The notes beneath the pieces were generated by a model, which worked only from the letters and a program-made list of their open reading frames with translations, was not told where the DNA came from and did not search any database. From positions 1 through 29,718 of IMG/VR virus record IMGVR_UViG_3300000230_000023: 29,718 bases of DNA; one strand, 5' to 3'. A program made the position numbers and the translations under genes. Below are positions 1-6,384 of the stretch, piece after piece. Source of the DNA: a virus. The stretch's first letter is position 1. Each line of letters begins with the position of its first letter.

Positions 1-2
1 CC

Positions 3-791
3 CTTCACAATTACTCAGGGCAGGCCGTGATAGAGGCCTTGGAAATCTTCAACACTGAATATCGACACCTATTCCCCGAATCAACGGATGCTGTGTTCAC
101 CCCTAAGACTCCAGGCCGTTTCTTTGACTGCCTCCTTATGTACCTTAAGCAGTGGGCTTCTGATAAGACTCAGTATACAACCTACAAGACTGAATTTGGG
201 GGTACAGTCTCCCTTGGCGACCATTACAAGGTAGCCTTTAAGATGGACACCATCCTCCAGGACAACTACACTGGACTCTATTGCTCACTTGAGCACAAGA
301 CTGGGGGTGGCAACTATATTAGCCATTTCTACGACATCCAACATGAGATGGGCATTCAATGCGGGACTTACACTCATGTTTTAAACTGTATCTTCCCTCC
401 TGAGCAAGTCTCCGGAGTTATTATCAATCTCTTACAATTTAAAAAGACCCTCGATAAAACTTATAAAGGAAATGAGTTCATCCTACAACGATTCCCTATC
501 AATCTCTCCAATGCCAGAATGTATGACTGGATGATGAATACTAGAATGTGGATCGATAGGATTAATTCAGATAAAGAAACACTAAGTAGATCTACTGATG
601 AGATTGATCTTCTTCTATGCTTCCCAAAAAATGGGCGCTCATGTACTAATTATAACAAAGCATGCACCTATGTAGATATGTGCCGTGCTTGGGGAAATCC
701 TCTCCAGCATCTCGATAGAATGCCCAATGATTTGGAAGTTAGTTTCTGGAATCCTCTTGAGGAAAACTTGAGGGAGGTAATGGTATTATGA
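3..791 (+). CDS. Cas4/AddB-like PD-(D/E)XK exonuclease, 5'-truncated by window edge
   Basis: Predicted Fe-S-dependent nuclease acting on phage DNA ends in recombination or repair. Counting from the GTG at 27, the PD-(D/E)XK core is visible as Asp74 (KMDTI), Glu89-His-Lys91 (LEHKTGGG) and a following Gln-containing helix (QHEMGIQ). Near the C-terminus Cys206, Cys213 and Cys219 are spaced C-x6-C-x5-C, followed by RAWGNP; this is the three-Cys part of the AddB/Cas4-type [4Fe-4S] site, and Cys35 could be the distant fourth ligand. The frame stays open upstream of the GTG to the window edge (LHNYSGQA before it), and no Shine-Dalgarno precedes the GTG, so the gene starts outside the window. The stop overlaps the next start (ATGA). 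Family assignment is by motif; the biological role is inferred from its replication-block neighbours. Confidence 0.75.
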   Translation, partial: LHNYSGQAVIEALEIFNTEYRHLFPESTDAVFTPKTPGRFFDCLLMYLKQWASDKTQYTTYKTEFGGTVSLGDHYKVAFKMDTILQDNYTGLYCSLEHKTGGGNYISHFYDIQHEMGIQCGTYTHVLNCIFPPEQVSGVIINLLQFKKTLDKTYKGNEFILQRFPINLSNARMYDWMMNTRMWIDRINSDKETLSRSTDEIDLLLCFPKNGRSCTNYNKACTYVDMCRAWGNPLQHLDRMPNDLEVSFWNPLEENLREVMVL

Positions 792-1036
792 GAGTCAGTG
801 ACATAAAAACACACAAAGATATATGTAAATTTTCACATAAGAGGAATTACTGTTTTGGCAATCTTAAATTAGCAAAATGTAGTTTTAAAGACATGATTAA
901 TTCTGATCTTATTGACTCTAAGGATAAGAAAATCTTAAGGAAGCTGATTATAGTAATAGACTTTATCCTAAATCGCTGGGACAAACACTACACCACAAAA
1001 CTACTCAAATCAAATGAGGATTTAAAATGCAACTAA
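788..1036 (+). CDS. hypothetical small protein, 82 aa
   Basis: Not recognised. The product is lysine-rich and mostly hydrophilic, with three cysteines in the first 31 residues (KDIC, NYC, AKC) and a hydrophobic-helical C-terminal half (LRKLIIVIDFILNRW) that could be an amphipathic helix rather than a membrane span. The ATG overlaps the stop of the nuclease gene (ATGA), with GGAGG about 11 bases upstream, so translation is probably coupled. It ends 10 bases inside thyX, so all three genes form one operon. Local A+T is higher than in the flanking genes. The coding call rests on tight packing and the ribosome site, not on a known family. Confidence 0.6.
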   Translation: MRVSDIKTHKDICKFSHKRNYCFGNLKLAKCSFKDMINSDLIDSKDKKILRKLIIVIDFILNRWDKHYTTKLLKSNEDLKCN

Positions 1037-1836
1037 TCAATCAAAGTCATAAAATTTGGGGAAGGTGTCCATCTAATCCACAAGAAGGATTAAAGTGGAT
1101 AGAGCGTGCTGGTAGGGTGTGCTACGCATCTGAGGATAAAATCACAGAAAACTCTGCCATATCCTTCATTAAAAGTTTAATAGTCAGAGGCCACCTCAGT
1201 GTATTGGAGCATTCTGAAATTGGATTTATTAAATCTCTCCCTAACAGCTATAACGGGCTGGATAAAGAGAAATATATTAACTACATGGATAATGTATTTG
1301 TGGGAAATCTTAGAGCTTGGATGGAGATAACTCCTAATACTAACAGTGATGTATTAAAAGATTGGCTGGCTGGAACTTTTACAATATCTCCAGAAATCAT
1401 CCCTCCACCCTTACGTAGATATACGGTTGAGTTTATTACAAATCGTGCAATGACCCACGAATTGGTGCGCCACCGACCTTGTTCATTTAGCCAACAATCT
1501 CAGCGATATGTAAGATATGGCCTTACCACTCCGATGCAATTCATCAAACCTCTCGACTATGATTACTGGCCCATGGTAGTTAAGAAGGAATTTGAATGGG
1601 GGTTAGATCACACTGAATCAATCTACGCATTTCTCCTACACGCAGATTTCAAGCCCCAACAAGCTCGTAACATCCTCCCTAATGCTTGCGCTACTAAAAT
1701 CATAGTCACGGCGGATATGAAAGAATGGGAACTCATCTTTGACCTCCGATGTGCTGGGTGTGCAGACCCTCAAATGATAGATCTAATGACTCCAGTAAGG
1801 GATGAAATGCTTAAACTGTGGGAGGAAGAGTTATGA
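1027..1836 (+). CDS. thyX: FAD-dependent thymidylate synthase ThyX
   Basis: ThyX makes dTMP from dUMP using methylenetetrahydrofolate and NADPH with FAD, supplying thymidylate for phage DNA synthesis. The defining signature RHR-x2-S-x4-S-x-RY is present exactly: Arg148-His149-Arg150, Ser153, Ser158, Arg160-Tyr161. Other family blocks are GHLSVLEHSEIGF (His56 and His62 region) and the C-terminal ARNILPNACATKI, which supplies the nucleotide-binding Arg. At 269 residues it is slightly longer than the usual 220 to 250, with extra sequence around residues 75 to 130. The ATG has GAGGA upstream and overlaps the preceding gene by 10 bases; the stop overlaps the next start. It is unrelated in sequence to ThyA. 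High certainty of family. Confidence 0.97.
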   Translation: MQLINQSHKIWGRCPSNPQEGLKWIERAGRVCYASEDKITENSAISFIKSLIVRGHLSVLEHSEIGFIKSLPNSYNGLDKEKYINYMDNVFVGNLRAWMEITPNTNSDVLKDWLAGTFTISPEIIPPPLRRYTVEFITNRAMTHELVRHRPCSFSQQSQRYVRYGLTTPMQFIKPLDYDYWPMVVKKEFEWGLDHTESIYAFLLHADFKPQQARNILPNACATKIIVTADMKEWELIFDLRCAGCADPQMIDLMTPVRDEMLKLWEEEL

Positions 1837-2075
1837 AAGATGCCTTTATCATAAAAGAATTAGACTATAGTAATACACCCGAAGGTGAATTTATAAATAT
1901 CTATGTCTGCAACACATTAGAAACTGCTCGTGAAATCTGCGTTGAGGATGGGTTTAGTAGAACTCCTACTGAAGGACTTAGTGAAGTCTGGACTTCTTGG
2001 GTATATGACGAGAGTGCGGATGAAGAGGTAGAAATAACTCGCACAATTCAAAGTATAAATTACATAGAATCTTAA
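1833..2075 (+). CDS. hypothetical acidic protein, 80 aa
   Basis: Not recognised. The ATG at 1833 is chosen over an in-frame GTG at 1818 because GGAGGAAGAG lies directly before it and because it makes the usual ATGA overlap with the thyX stop. The product is strongly acidic (runs such as DESADEEVE near the C-terminus) with no cysteine pairs, membrane segment or signal peptide; the pattern of alternating aliphatic residues suggests a small alpha/beta fold. It sits between thyX and the Sak4-like ATPase in the same operon. A role in nucleotide metabolism or recombination would be guesswork. Confidence 0.65.
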   Translation: MKDAFIIKELDYSNTPEGEFINIYVCNTLETAREICVEDGFSRTPTEGLSEVWTSWVYDESADEEVEITRTIQSINYIES

Positions 2076-2090
2076 CCTTTGGAGAACATT

Positions 2091-2822
2091 ATGTCCGATC
2101 TAATATCCTCAACTGACGTCAACGAAATGTACAAAGGGCAGAAGTCCATGTTAGTAATGGTTGTGGCTAAGTCTGGCCGTGGGAAATCTACTGCTATGCG
2201 TAACATGGATCCTGAGAAAACTTTCCTCATATCTGTCATTGGCAAGCCCCTTCCCTTTCCTAAAGGAATCAAGTGGGTAGAAGGCGCTAACATGATTACT
2301 CAAGCCAATCCTGACACCATCCGTAGGGCAATGATGGAGGTGGGGAAGAGTGATAAGTTCGATTCCTTGGTAATTGATGATGGGCAGTATATTATGGCTA
2401 CTGAATTTATGTCCAACGCCATGGTCAAAGGGTATGATAAATTTACATTGATGGCTAAGAATATATGGGATGTCTTATCTCTTGCCACTAAATTAAGAGG
2501 CGGGCTCAAGGTCTTCTTCCTTACCCATGAAGAGGAGACTAATACTGGGGAGCGTAAGATGAAAACTCTTGGTAAACTTCTCGATGAGAAGATCACACCT
2601 GAGGGATTGAGCGCCATTGTTCTATATGGGGATGTAGTTAATGATGAACAAAAGCGCACTTACTACTTCTCCACCCAGAGTGATGGCTACACTAATGCTA
2701 AAAGCCCTTTTGATATGTTTCCGCAAAAGATTCCTAATGATTTACAACTAATATCTACTCGTATTGATGAGTACTACCAGGGCGTGGAGTTGAAAGATTC
2801 CAAGCTAAACTTTAACATTTAA
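2091..2822 (+). CDS. Sak4-like phage RecA-fold ATPase / ssDNA recombinase
   Basis: Predicted RecA-fold ATPase of the phage Sak4 type, proteins that promote single-strand annealing or strand exchange together with a phage ssDNA-binding protein. The P-loop is AKSGRGKST at residues 26 to 34, with Ala instead of the first Gly, and a Walker B strand LVIDD is at 93 to 97. A later strand FFLTHEE matches the post-Walker B sensor strand of this family. Length (243 aa) fits. The start is the ATG at 2091 with GGAGA ten bases before; the TTG at 2079 lies ahead of the ribosome site and is rejected. The DUF669-like putative ssDNA-binding gene two genes downstream supports the recombination assignment. Alternative: a generic AAA ATPase such as a helicase loader. 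Confidence 0.72.
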   Translation: MSDLISSTDVNEMYKGQKSMLVMVVAKSGRGKSTAMRNMDPEKTFLISVIGKPLPFPKGIKWVEGANMITQANPDTIRRAMMEVGKSDKFDSLVIDDGQYIMATEFMSNAMVKGYDKFTLMAKNIWDVLSLATKLRGGLKVFFLTHEEETNTGERKMKTLGKLLDEKITPEGLSAIVLYGDVVNDEQKRTYYFSTQSDGYTNAKSPFDMFPQKIPNDLQLISTRIDEYYQGVELKDSKLNFNI

Positions 2823-2833
2823 ATGGAGAATGT

Positions 2834-3079
2834 ATGGACCCGATTAAAATTGCAGGACTTGTGTTAAAATCAGAGCCTCAGAATGCTGGTGCTGACCCCG
2901 TAAATATTAGTGGCGGAGGTGGAGATGAAGATTACATTACAACAGAGGGGGATATTCTAACTAAGAGTGTCTATCATATAAAAGAAACAATATCACTAAC
3001 GGAGGGACTACCTAGCACAGATAAAACTATTAAGGCATTAGCAAAACTAAAAGGTGCATTAGAACTCTTAAATTCTTAA
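2834..3079 (+). CDS. hypothetical protein, 81 aa
   Basis: Not recognised. The first 20 residues are hydrophobic-amphipathic, followed by a glycine run (SGGGGDED) and an acidic linker, then a helical C-terminal half rich in Lys and Leu (IKALAKLKGALELLNS). No catalytic motif or cysteine is seen. GGAGA ends five bases before the ATG, and the gene starts 11 bases after the ATPase stop, so it is cotranscribed. It is followed by the only sizeable gap in this operon, which carries a possible promoter and dyad before the DUF669-like gene. Confidence 0.6.
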   Translation: MDPIKIAGLVLKSEPQNAGADPVNISGGGGDEDYITTEGDILTKSVYHIKETISLTEGLPSTDKTIKALAKLKGALELLNS

Positions 3080-3103
3080 CTTAAATTCCATTGGAATTAT
3101 ACT
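3076..3103 (+). promoter_or_regulatory. candidate sigma70-type promoter with a dyad in its spacer
   Basis: TTAACT (3076 to 3081) and TATACT (3098 to 3103) are separated by 16 bases and match the -35 and -10 consensus at 4 and 5 of 6 positions. Between them lies a perfect 7-bp-arm dyad, AATTCCA, one T, TGGAATT (3084 to 3098), in the position expected for an operator. It would drive the DUF669-like gene at 3143. In an A+T-rich gap such matches arise by chance, so this is tentative. Confidence 0.3.
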
Positions 3104-3142
3104 AACTAACCAACCAATCATTTAATTAAAAGGAACTTTATC

Positions 3143-3598
3143 ATGGCTGATTTTTCTGATTACTCTGGCAATTCTTCTGATGACTCTTCCACTCAGTCTA
3201 CCTTCATCGACATTGACACCTCTGATGCTCGTGAACCTATGGCTGTTGATGATGGGGAGTACAAGGTACGTATTACTGGGTATAATAAAGATAAGGCTGG
3301 CAATGTTATCCGCACTGGAGATACAGGCAACCGATACTTTATTGTTAACTTTGACATTCCTGACGAGGAATATTCCAAGGGATTTTCCAAAATATTCTCC
3401 CTTCCCAATGCAGACACTGATGCTAAGCGTCTGAACTCCATTAAGTGGGCTATTGAACTGTTCAAGAAATGCTTCGGTGTTGTAGACCTTGACCTCAACG
3501 GCCTTATTGGGAAAGAGGGTTGGGCGCTCCTCGTAAAGACCAACGATCCTGTGTATGGTGAGCAGAACAAAATTAGTACTTTTATCACTGGCGCATAA
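3143..3598 (+). CDS. DUF669-like protein, probable phage ssDNA-binding protein
   Basis: The core GEYKVRITGYNKDKAG (from about residue 38), then NRYFIVNFDI and YSKGFSKIFSLP, follows the strand pattern of phage DUF669-type proteins, in which a beta-rich OB-like domain precedes a helical segment. These commonly sit beside recombinase and polymerase genes and are thought to serve as ssDNA-binding proteins. The N-terminal 35 residues are Ser/Asp-rich and probably disordered, so the acidic tail typical of SSB is here at the front. AAGGAAC precedes the ATG. It is directly followed by a palindromic repeat and a strong terminator, so it ends the first transcription block. ssDNA binding is inferred from family and context, with no direct motif proof. 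Confidence 0.6.
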   Translation: MADFSDYSGNSSDDSSTQSTFIDIDTSDAREPMAVDDGEYKVRITGYNKDKAGNVIRTGDTGNRYFIVNFDIPDEEYSKGFSKIFSLPNADTDAKRLNSIKWAIELFKKCFGVVDLDLNGLIGKEGWALLVKTNDPVYGEQNKISTFITGA

Positions 3599-3601
3599 TT
3601 G

Positions 3602-3624
3602 CTACGTTACATTTTGTAACATAG
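3602..3624. repeat. dispersed 23-bp palindrome, copy 1 of 6
   Basis: Left arm CTACGTTACA, spacer TTT, right arm TGTAACATAG; the symmetry extends one base further on each side (G...C) with a single arm mismatch. It lies between the DUF669-like stop and the terminator, 47 bases before the ribbon-helix-helix-like gene. It is the only intergenic copy with spacer TTT in the sense direction of the downstream gene. Confidence 0.85.
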
Positions 3625-3636
3625 CATCAACCAATT

Positions 3637-3658
3637 GAGGGGCTTCGGCCCCTCTTTT
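3637..3658 (+). terminator. rho-independent terminator
   Basis: Perfect 7-bp stem GAGGGGC / GCCCCTC closed by a TTCG tetraloop and followed directly by TTTT. This is a textbook intrinsic terminator for the plus strand. It sits 38 bases after the DUF669-like stop and 12 bases before the ATG of the next gene, so downstream genes need readthrough, antitermination or their own promoter. No U-tract is found for the minus direction. Confidence 0.92.
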
Positions 3659-3670
3659 AAGGAGATTAAA

Positions 3671-3916
3671 ATGTCTGAAGATTATACCCCACGTTTATCA
3701 ATAGAACTTAGGGAGGATCAGTATCTAACCCTCCGTAATATCTTCCCCCATGGTACTCAAAAAGTATTCTTCCAAGCCATAGTAGATGGCATTATCGAAC
3801 TCCACAAAAAGGGTGGCTTTGCCGCACTTGGCCCTGTTATGAGTGGCCATATTGATATCATAGCCCTCGCCAAGGCTGGACACCCCTACACTCACAAATC
3901 ACATATGGAGGGCTAA
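3671..3916 (+). CDS. ribbon-helix-helix-like small protein
   Basis: 81-residue protein whose first 48 residues follow a ribbon-helix-helix layout: strand PRLSIEL (7 to 13), helix EDQYLTLRNIF (15 to 25), turn PHGT, helix VFFQAIVDGIIEL (32 to 44). Such proteins dimerise and insert the strand pair in the major groove of dyad operators. The tail (about 50 to 81) is Gly/His-rich and unassigned. The ATG at 3671 follows GGAGATTAAA; an in-frame TTG at 3635 lies upstream of the terminator and is rejected. A copy of the dispersed palindrome and a terminator lie directly before it. DNA binding is inferred from secondary-structure pattern only; similar small phage proteins are usually left unnamed. Confidence 0.55.
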   Translation: MSEDYTPRLSIELREDQYLTLRNIFPHGTQKVFFQAIVDGIIELHKKGGFAALGPVMSGHIDIIALAKAGHPYTHKSHMEG

Positions 3917-4183
3917 GTGGCAACAATCTACTCACTCGGCCCATCTATCACTGATCTTAGTTATCCTAACCTTCTGGCAAAGCTCTCTATCATCCGTACC
4001 AGTAGGCGTCGCCGTCCTGAGCGTACTATTCGGGCAACTAAAAAGACAAGCACCCCCCCTGCAAGAGTGGCCCGTTCTAAAAGTCATCACCCTAAAACTA
4101 AAGATATCTCTACTGCCATTAACAAGCTATCCCCTGAGATGAAAGCCCTCTTGGCGGCAGAACTACTTGGAGCATTAAAATGA
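3917..4183 (+). CDS. basic hypothetical protein, 88 aa, GTG start
   Basis: Not recognised. Residues 27 to 60 are very basic (RTSRRRRPERTIRATKK, then further Arg/Lys/Ser/Pro), typical of an unstructured nucleic-acid-binding segment, and the last 25 residues form a predicted helix (LSPEMKALLAAELLG). The GTG start directly follows the previous stop (TAA GTG) and has GGAGGG five bases before it; there is no ATG in a suitable place. The stop overlaps the ATG of the ParB-methyltransferase gene (ATGA), so the two are translationally coupled. A role in binding DNA with its neighbours is an inference from charge alone. Confidence 0.6.
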   Translation: MATIYSLGPSITDLSYPNLLAKLSIIRTSRRRRPERTIRATKKTSTPPARVARSKSHHPKTKDISTAINKLSPEMKALLAAELLGALK

Positions 4184-5517
4184 AATCCCTTCTTGAAAAC
4201 ATCCCACTCAATCAAATCCACATCGGAGACCGCTTCCGAAAAGACTACGGAGATTTAGGCCAACTCAAATACTCCATCAAGACTAATGGTCTGATCACTC
4301 CCATAGCCGTAGGTCTAACTTCAGTCCTCAAGATGGAAGGTCTAGACCAATCCAAGCCTTACACACTCCTTGCTGGGGGTCGCCGCACTCAAGCTGTCAC
4401 TGCTATGGGCTGGACTACTATCCCTGCCAAGATCTATGACTACCCTATTTCTGAATTAGATCTACGCACCATTGAGTTGGCTGAGAATCTTGAGCGCAAA
4501 GACATGACGCCCATTGAAGAGATCCAACTTAAGAAACAAATCCACGAACTTCAAGAATCTATCCATGGCAGAAAGTATGGTAAAGTCCCAGGTGGGGCAG
4601 GCTGGTCTCAGGCCGACACTGCTAAGCTCCTTAAAGAGACCCCTGCTAATCTTGCCCGTGATCTACAACTCGCCCGTGCTATGGACCAATATCCTGAATT
4701 AGGACTAGACAAGTGTAAGAACAAATCAGATGCTATGAAGTTACTTAAATCTGTTAGTAACAAAGTTGCTATGTCTCAAGCCGCAGAGTCTTTCCAGAAT
4801 AAGGCCGCCAAATCTAACCATCTCCAAAGTATGATTGACTCTTACCTAATTGGAGATTGTCTTGAGACTATGAAGACTCTCCCTGACTCATCCATCCATT
4901 TTGTTGAGATCGATCCCCCTTATGCAATGGATCTACACGCCAAAAAAAGTGACTCCGTCATGCTGGGGTATAATGAGATAGAAAATTCCAAGTATCTCCC
5001 CTTTATGGCGGAGATTTTCTTACAATCCTATCGCATTCTCCGTGAAGGTGGATGGCTCATCTGTTGGTTTGCTATGGACCCTTGGTTCTCACAAATCTCT
5101 GATCTCCTCTACAAGAGTGGCTTTAAGTTTAGACTCCTCCCAGCATTGTGGTGTAAGCCGAATGGTCAAACTCTACAACCAGAAACTGGACTGGCTAATT
5201 CATATGAGCCCTTCTTCTATTGTAGAAAGGGTGACGCTAAGCTTACCAAGATGGGTCGCCCCAACGTGTTTAACTTCCCACCTCTTACCCCTGGCAAGAA
5301 GTACCACCCTACCCAACGCCCTCTTGATATGATGGTAGAGATTTTAGAAACATTCACCCGCCCCGACCAAACCATCTATGTACCATTCTTGGGAAGTGGA
5401 ACTACTTTAATCGCTGCTGATAAGTGTAAGTGTAAAGCCTTTGGAAATGACCTCACTGAAGACTACAAGAATGGTTATATTCTAAAGCTCAAAGATATTT
5501 ACTCTGAGGAACTTTAA
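4180..5517 (+). CDS. ParB-like domain fused to DNA methyltransferase (N6-adenine or N4-cytosine)
   Basis: A two-domain protein. Residues about 1 to 125 are a ParB/sulfiredoxin-fold N-domain with the signature AGGRR at 65 to 69 and ENLERKDMTPIEE at 102 to 114; a helix-turn-helix-like region follows (WSQADTAKLL to LARDLQLA, about 142 to 166). From about 218 to the end is an S-adenosylmethionine-dependent amino-methyltransferase: catalytic DPPY at 245 to 248, then HPTQRP at 376 to 381 and the AdoMet-binding motif PFLGSGTT at 402 to 409. Motif IV before motif I gives the beta-class circular order. Methylated base and site cannot be read. No restriction endonuclease is adjacent, so an orphan enzyme protecting phage DNA or regulating it is likely. 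The start overlaps the preceding stop. Confidence 0.93.
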   Translation: MKSLLENIPLNQIHIGDRFRKDYGDLGQLKYSIKTNGLITPIAVGLTSVLKMEGLDQSKPYTLLAGGRRTQAVTAMGWTTIPAKIYDYPISELDLRTIELAENLERKDMTPIEEIQLKKQIHELQESIHGRKYGKVPGGAGWSQADTAKLLKETPANLARDLQLARAMDQYPELGLDKCKNKSDAMKLLKSVSNKVAMSQAAESFQNKAAKSNHLQSMIDSYLIGDCLETMKTLPDSSIHFVEIDPPYAMDLHAKKSDSVMLGYNEIENSKYLPFMAEIFLQSYRILREGGWLICWFAMDPWFSQISDLLYKSGFKFRLLPALWCKPNGQTLQPETGLANSYEPFFYCRKGDAKLTKMGRPNVFNFPPLTPGKKYHPTQRPLDMMVEILETFTRPDQTIYVPFLGSGTTLIAADKCKCKAFGNDLTEDYKNGYILKLKDIYSEEL

Positions 5518-5519
5518 TC

Positions 5520-6122
5520 ATGTACCTATTCTTCGACACTGAAACTACGGGACTTCCAACTAAGAAATCCCCCACTGATTTAACTCAAGCACGCATCATC
5601 CAATTAGGGGCCATCCTTACATCAGCTGAGGGTGAAATTCTTGAAGAACTCAACACTTTAGTTCAAATCGGCACTACACCAATCAACCCTTACGCCCTTG
5701 CTGCGCATGGTATCTCTGCTGAGAGAGCCAATGCTGAGGGCATCTCACTTAAGGAGGCTTTCGAGAAACTTCATGGACTTACTACTAATTCACAATGTCT
5801 TGTATGCCATAACTATAATTTTGACTTCAAATTAATAGAACTCACAGCCGCGCAAATTGCCACTCAGTATGATGACCCTACTACATCTGACCTCATGCTG
5901 GGTGATATTAAAGAAATCCCTTTTTACTGCACGATGGTACAATCGAAAGAGTTCTGCGCTCTCCCCTTTGCGGGGAATCGTAAGGGTTTTAAGTTTCCTA
6001 AACTTACTGAACTCCATACCATACTATTTGAGGAAGAATTTAGTGGGGTGCATGATGCTATGGCTGATGTCACTGCCACTATGAAATGTTTTTTTGAACT
6101 TAGAAAAAGAGGAGTTATGTAA
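5520..6122 (+). CDS. DEDDh 3'-5' exonuclease (DnaQ / RNase T superfamily)
   Basis: All five DEDDh catalytic residues are visible: Asp6 and Glu8 in FFDTETTGL, Asp102 in HNYNFDFKL, and His178 with Asp183 in HDAMADV. Between them CTM and KFPKLTELH match the usual exonuclease spacing. At 200 residues it is a stand-alone domain, with no polymerase part. The likely role is proofreading or trimming of 3' ends during phage replication. It starts three bases after the methyltransferase stop and its own stop overlaps the next start, so it is in the same operon. The polymerase two genes downstream also carries an intact exonuclease domain, making two 3'-5' exonucleases in one module. RNA could also be a substrate. 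Confidence 0.92.
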   Translation: MYLFFDTETTGLPTKKSPTDLTQARIIQLGAILTSAEGEILEELNTLVQIGTTPINPYALAAHGISAERANAEGISLKEAFEKLHGLTTNSQCLVCHNYNFDFKLIELTAAQIATQYDDPTTSDLMLGDIKEIPFYCTMVQSKEFCALPFAGNRKGFKFPKLTELHTILFEEEFSGVHDAMADVTATMKCFFELRKRGVM

Positions 6123-6382
6123 TGCCAACTATGTCATATAGAGGATCTGATTTTGCAAGTTTTACATTTAAAGTTATAGATCATATATACAACTATACTG
6201 TCCCCCAGTATGGAGATAAGGGCGGTGATCTATGTACTAATTTTACCCGTCAAGATTTTGAAACTCAGATAAAAAAGTATGCTAATAGAATGGGTAAGAA
6301 CTCTCGCCAAGGGCAGGATAAACTTGACCTTCTCAAAATCTGCCACTATTGTCAAATGCTCTATGACTTGATTGAGGAATAA
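6122..6382 (+). CDS. conserved-looking small phage protein, 86 aa
   Basis: Function unknown. The central stretch VPQYGDKGGDL followed by FETQIKKYANRMGKNSR and a helical LDLLKICHYCQMLYDLI end is a pattern I associate with small unnamed phage proteins found in replication blocks; no enzyme signature is present. Cys-His-x-Cys near the C-terminus (CHYC) is the only possible metal-binding feature, with one more Cys at about 39. The ATG overlaps the exonuclease stop (TAATG) and the gene ends two bases before the polymerase start. It could be a polymerase- or exonuclease-associated factor, purely on position. Confidence 0.65.
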   Translation: MPTMSYRGSDFASFTFKVIDHIYNYTVPQYGDKGGDLCTNFTRQDFETQIKKYANRMGKNSRQGQDKLDLLKICHYCQMLYDLIEE

Positions 6383-6384
6383 TT

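Noticed and set aside
788-1036. Signal or membrane protein reading of the 82-aa protein's hydrophobic stretch
   Set aside because: The segment is short and interrupted by charged residues; too weak to call.
2079-2090. TTG start 12 bases before the Sak4-like ATPase ATG
   Set aside because: GGAGA lies between the TTG and the ATG at 2091, so the ATG is the used start.
2072-2659. Minus-strand open frames within the Sak4-like gene and elsewhere in the plus block
   Set aside because: They lie fully inside well-supported genes, have no ribosome sites and match no family.
3635-3670. Upstream TTG start for the RHH-like gene
   Set aside because: It would place the terminator stem inside the coding sequence; GGAGATTAAA immediately before the ATG at 3671 decides the start.
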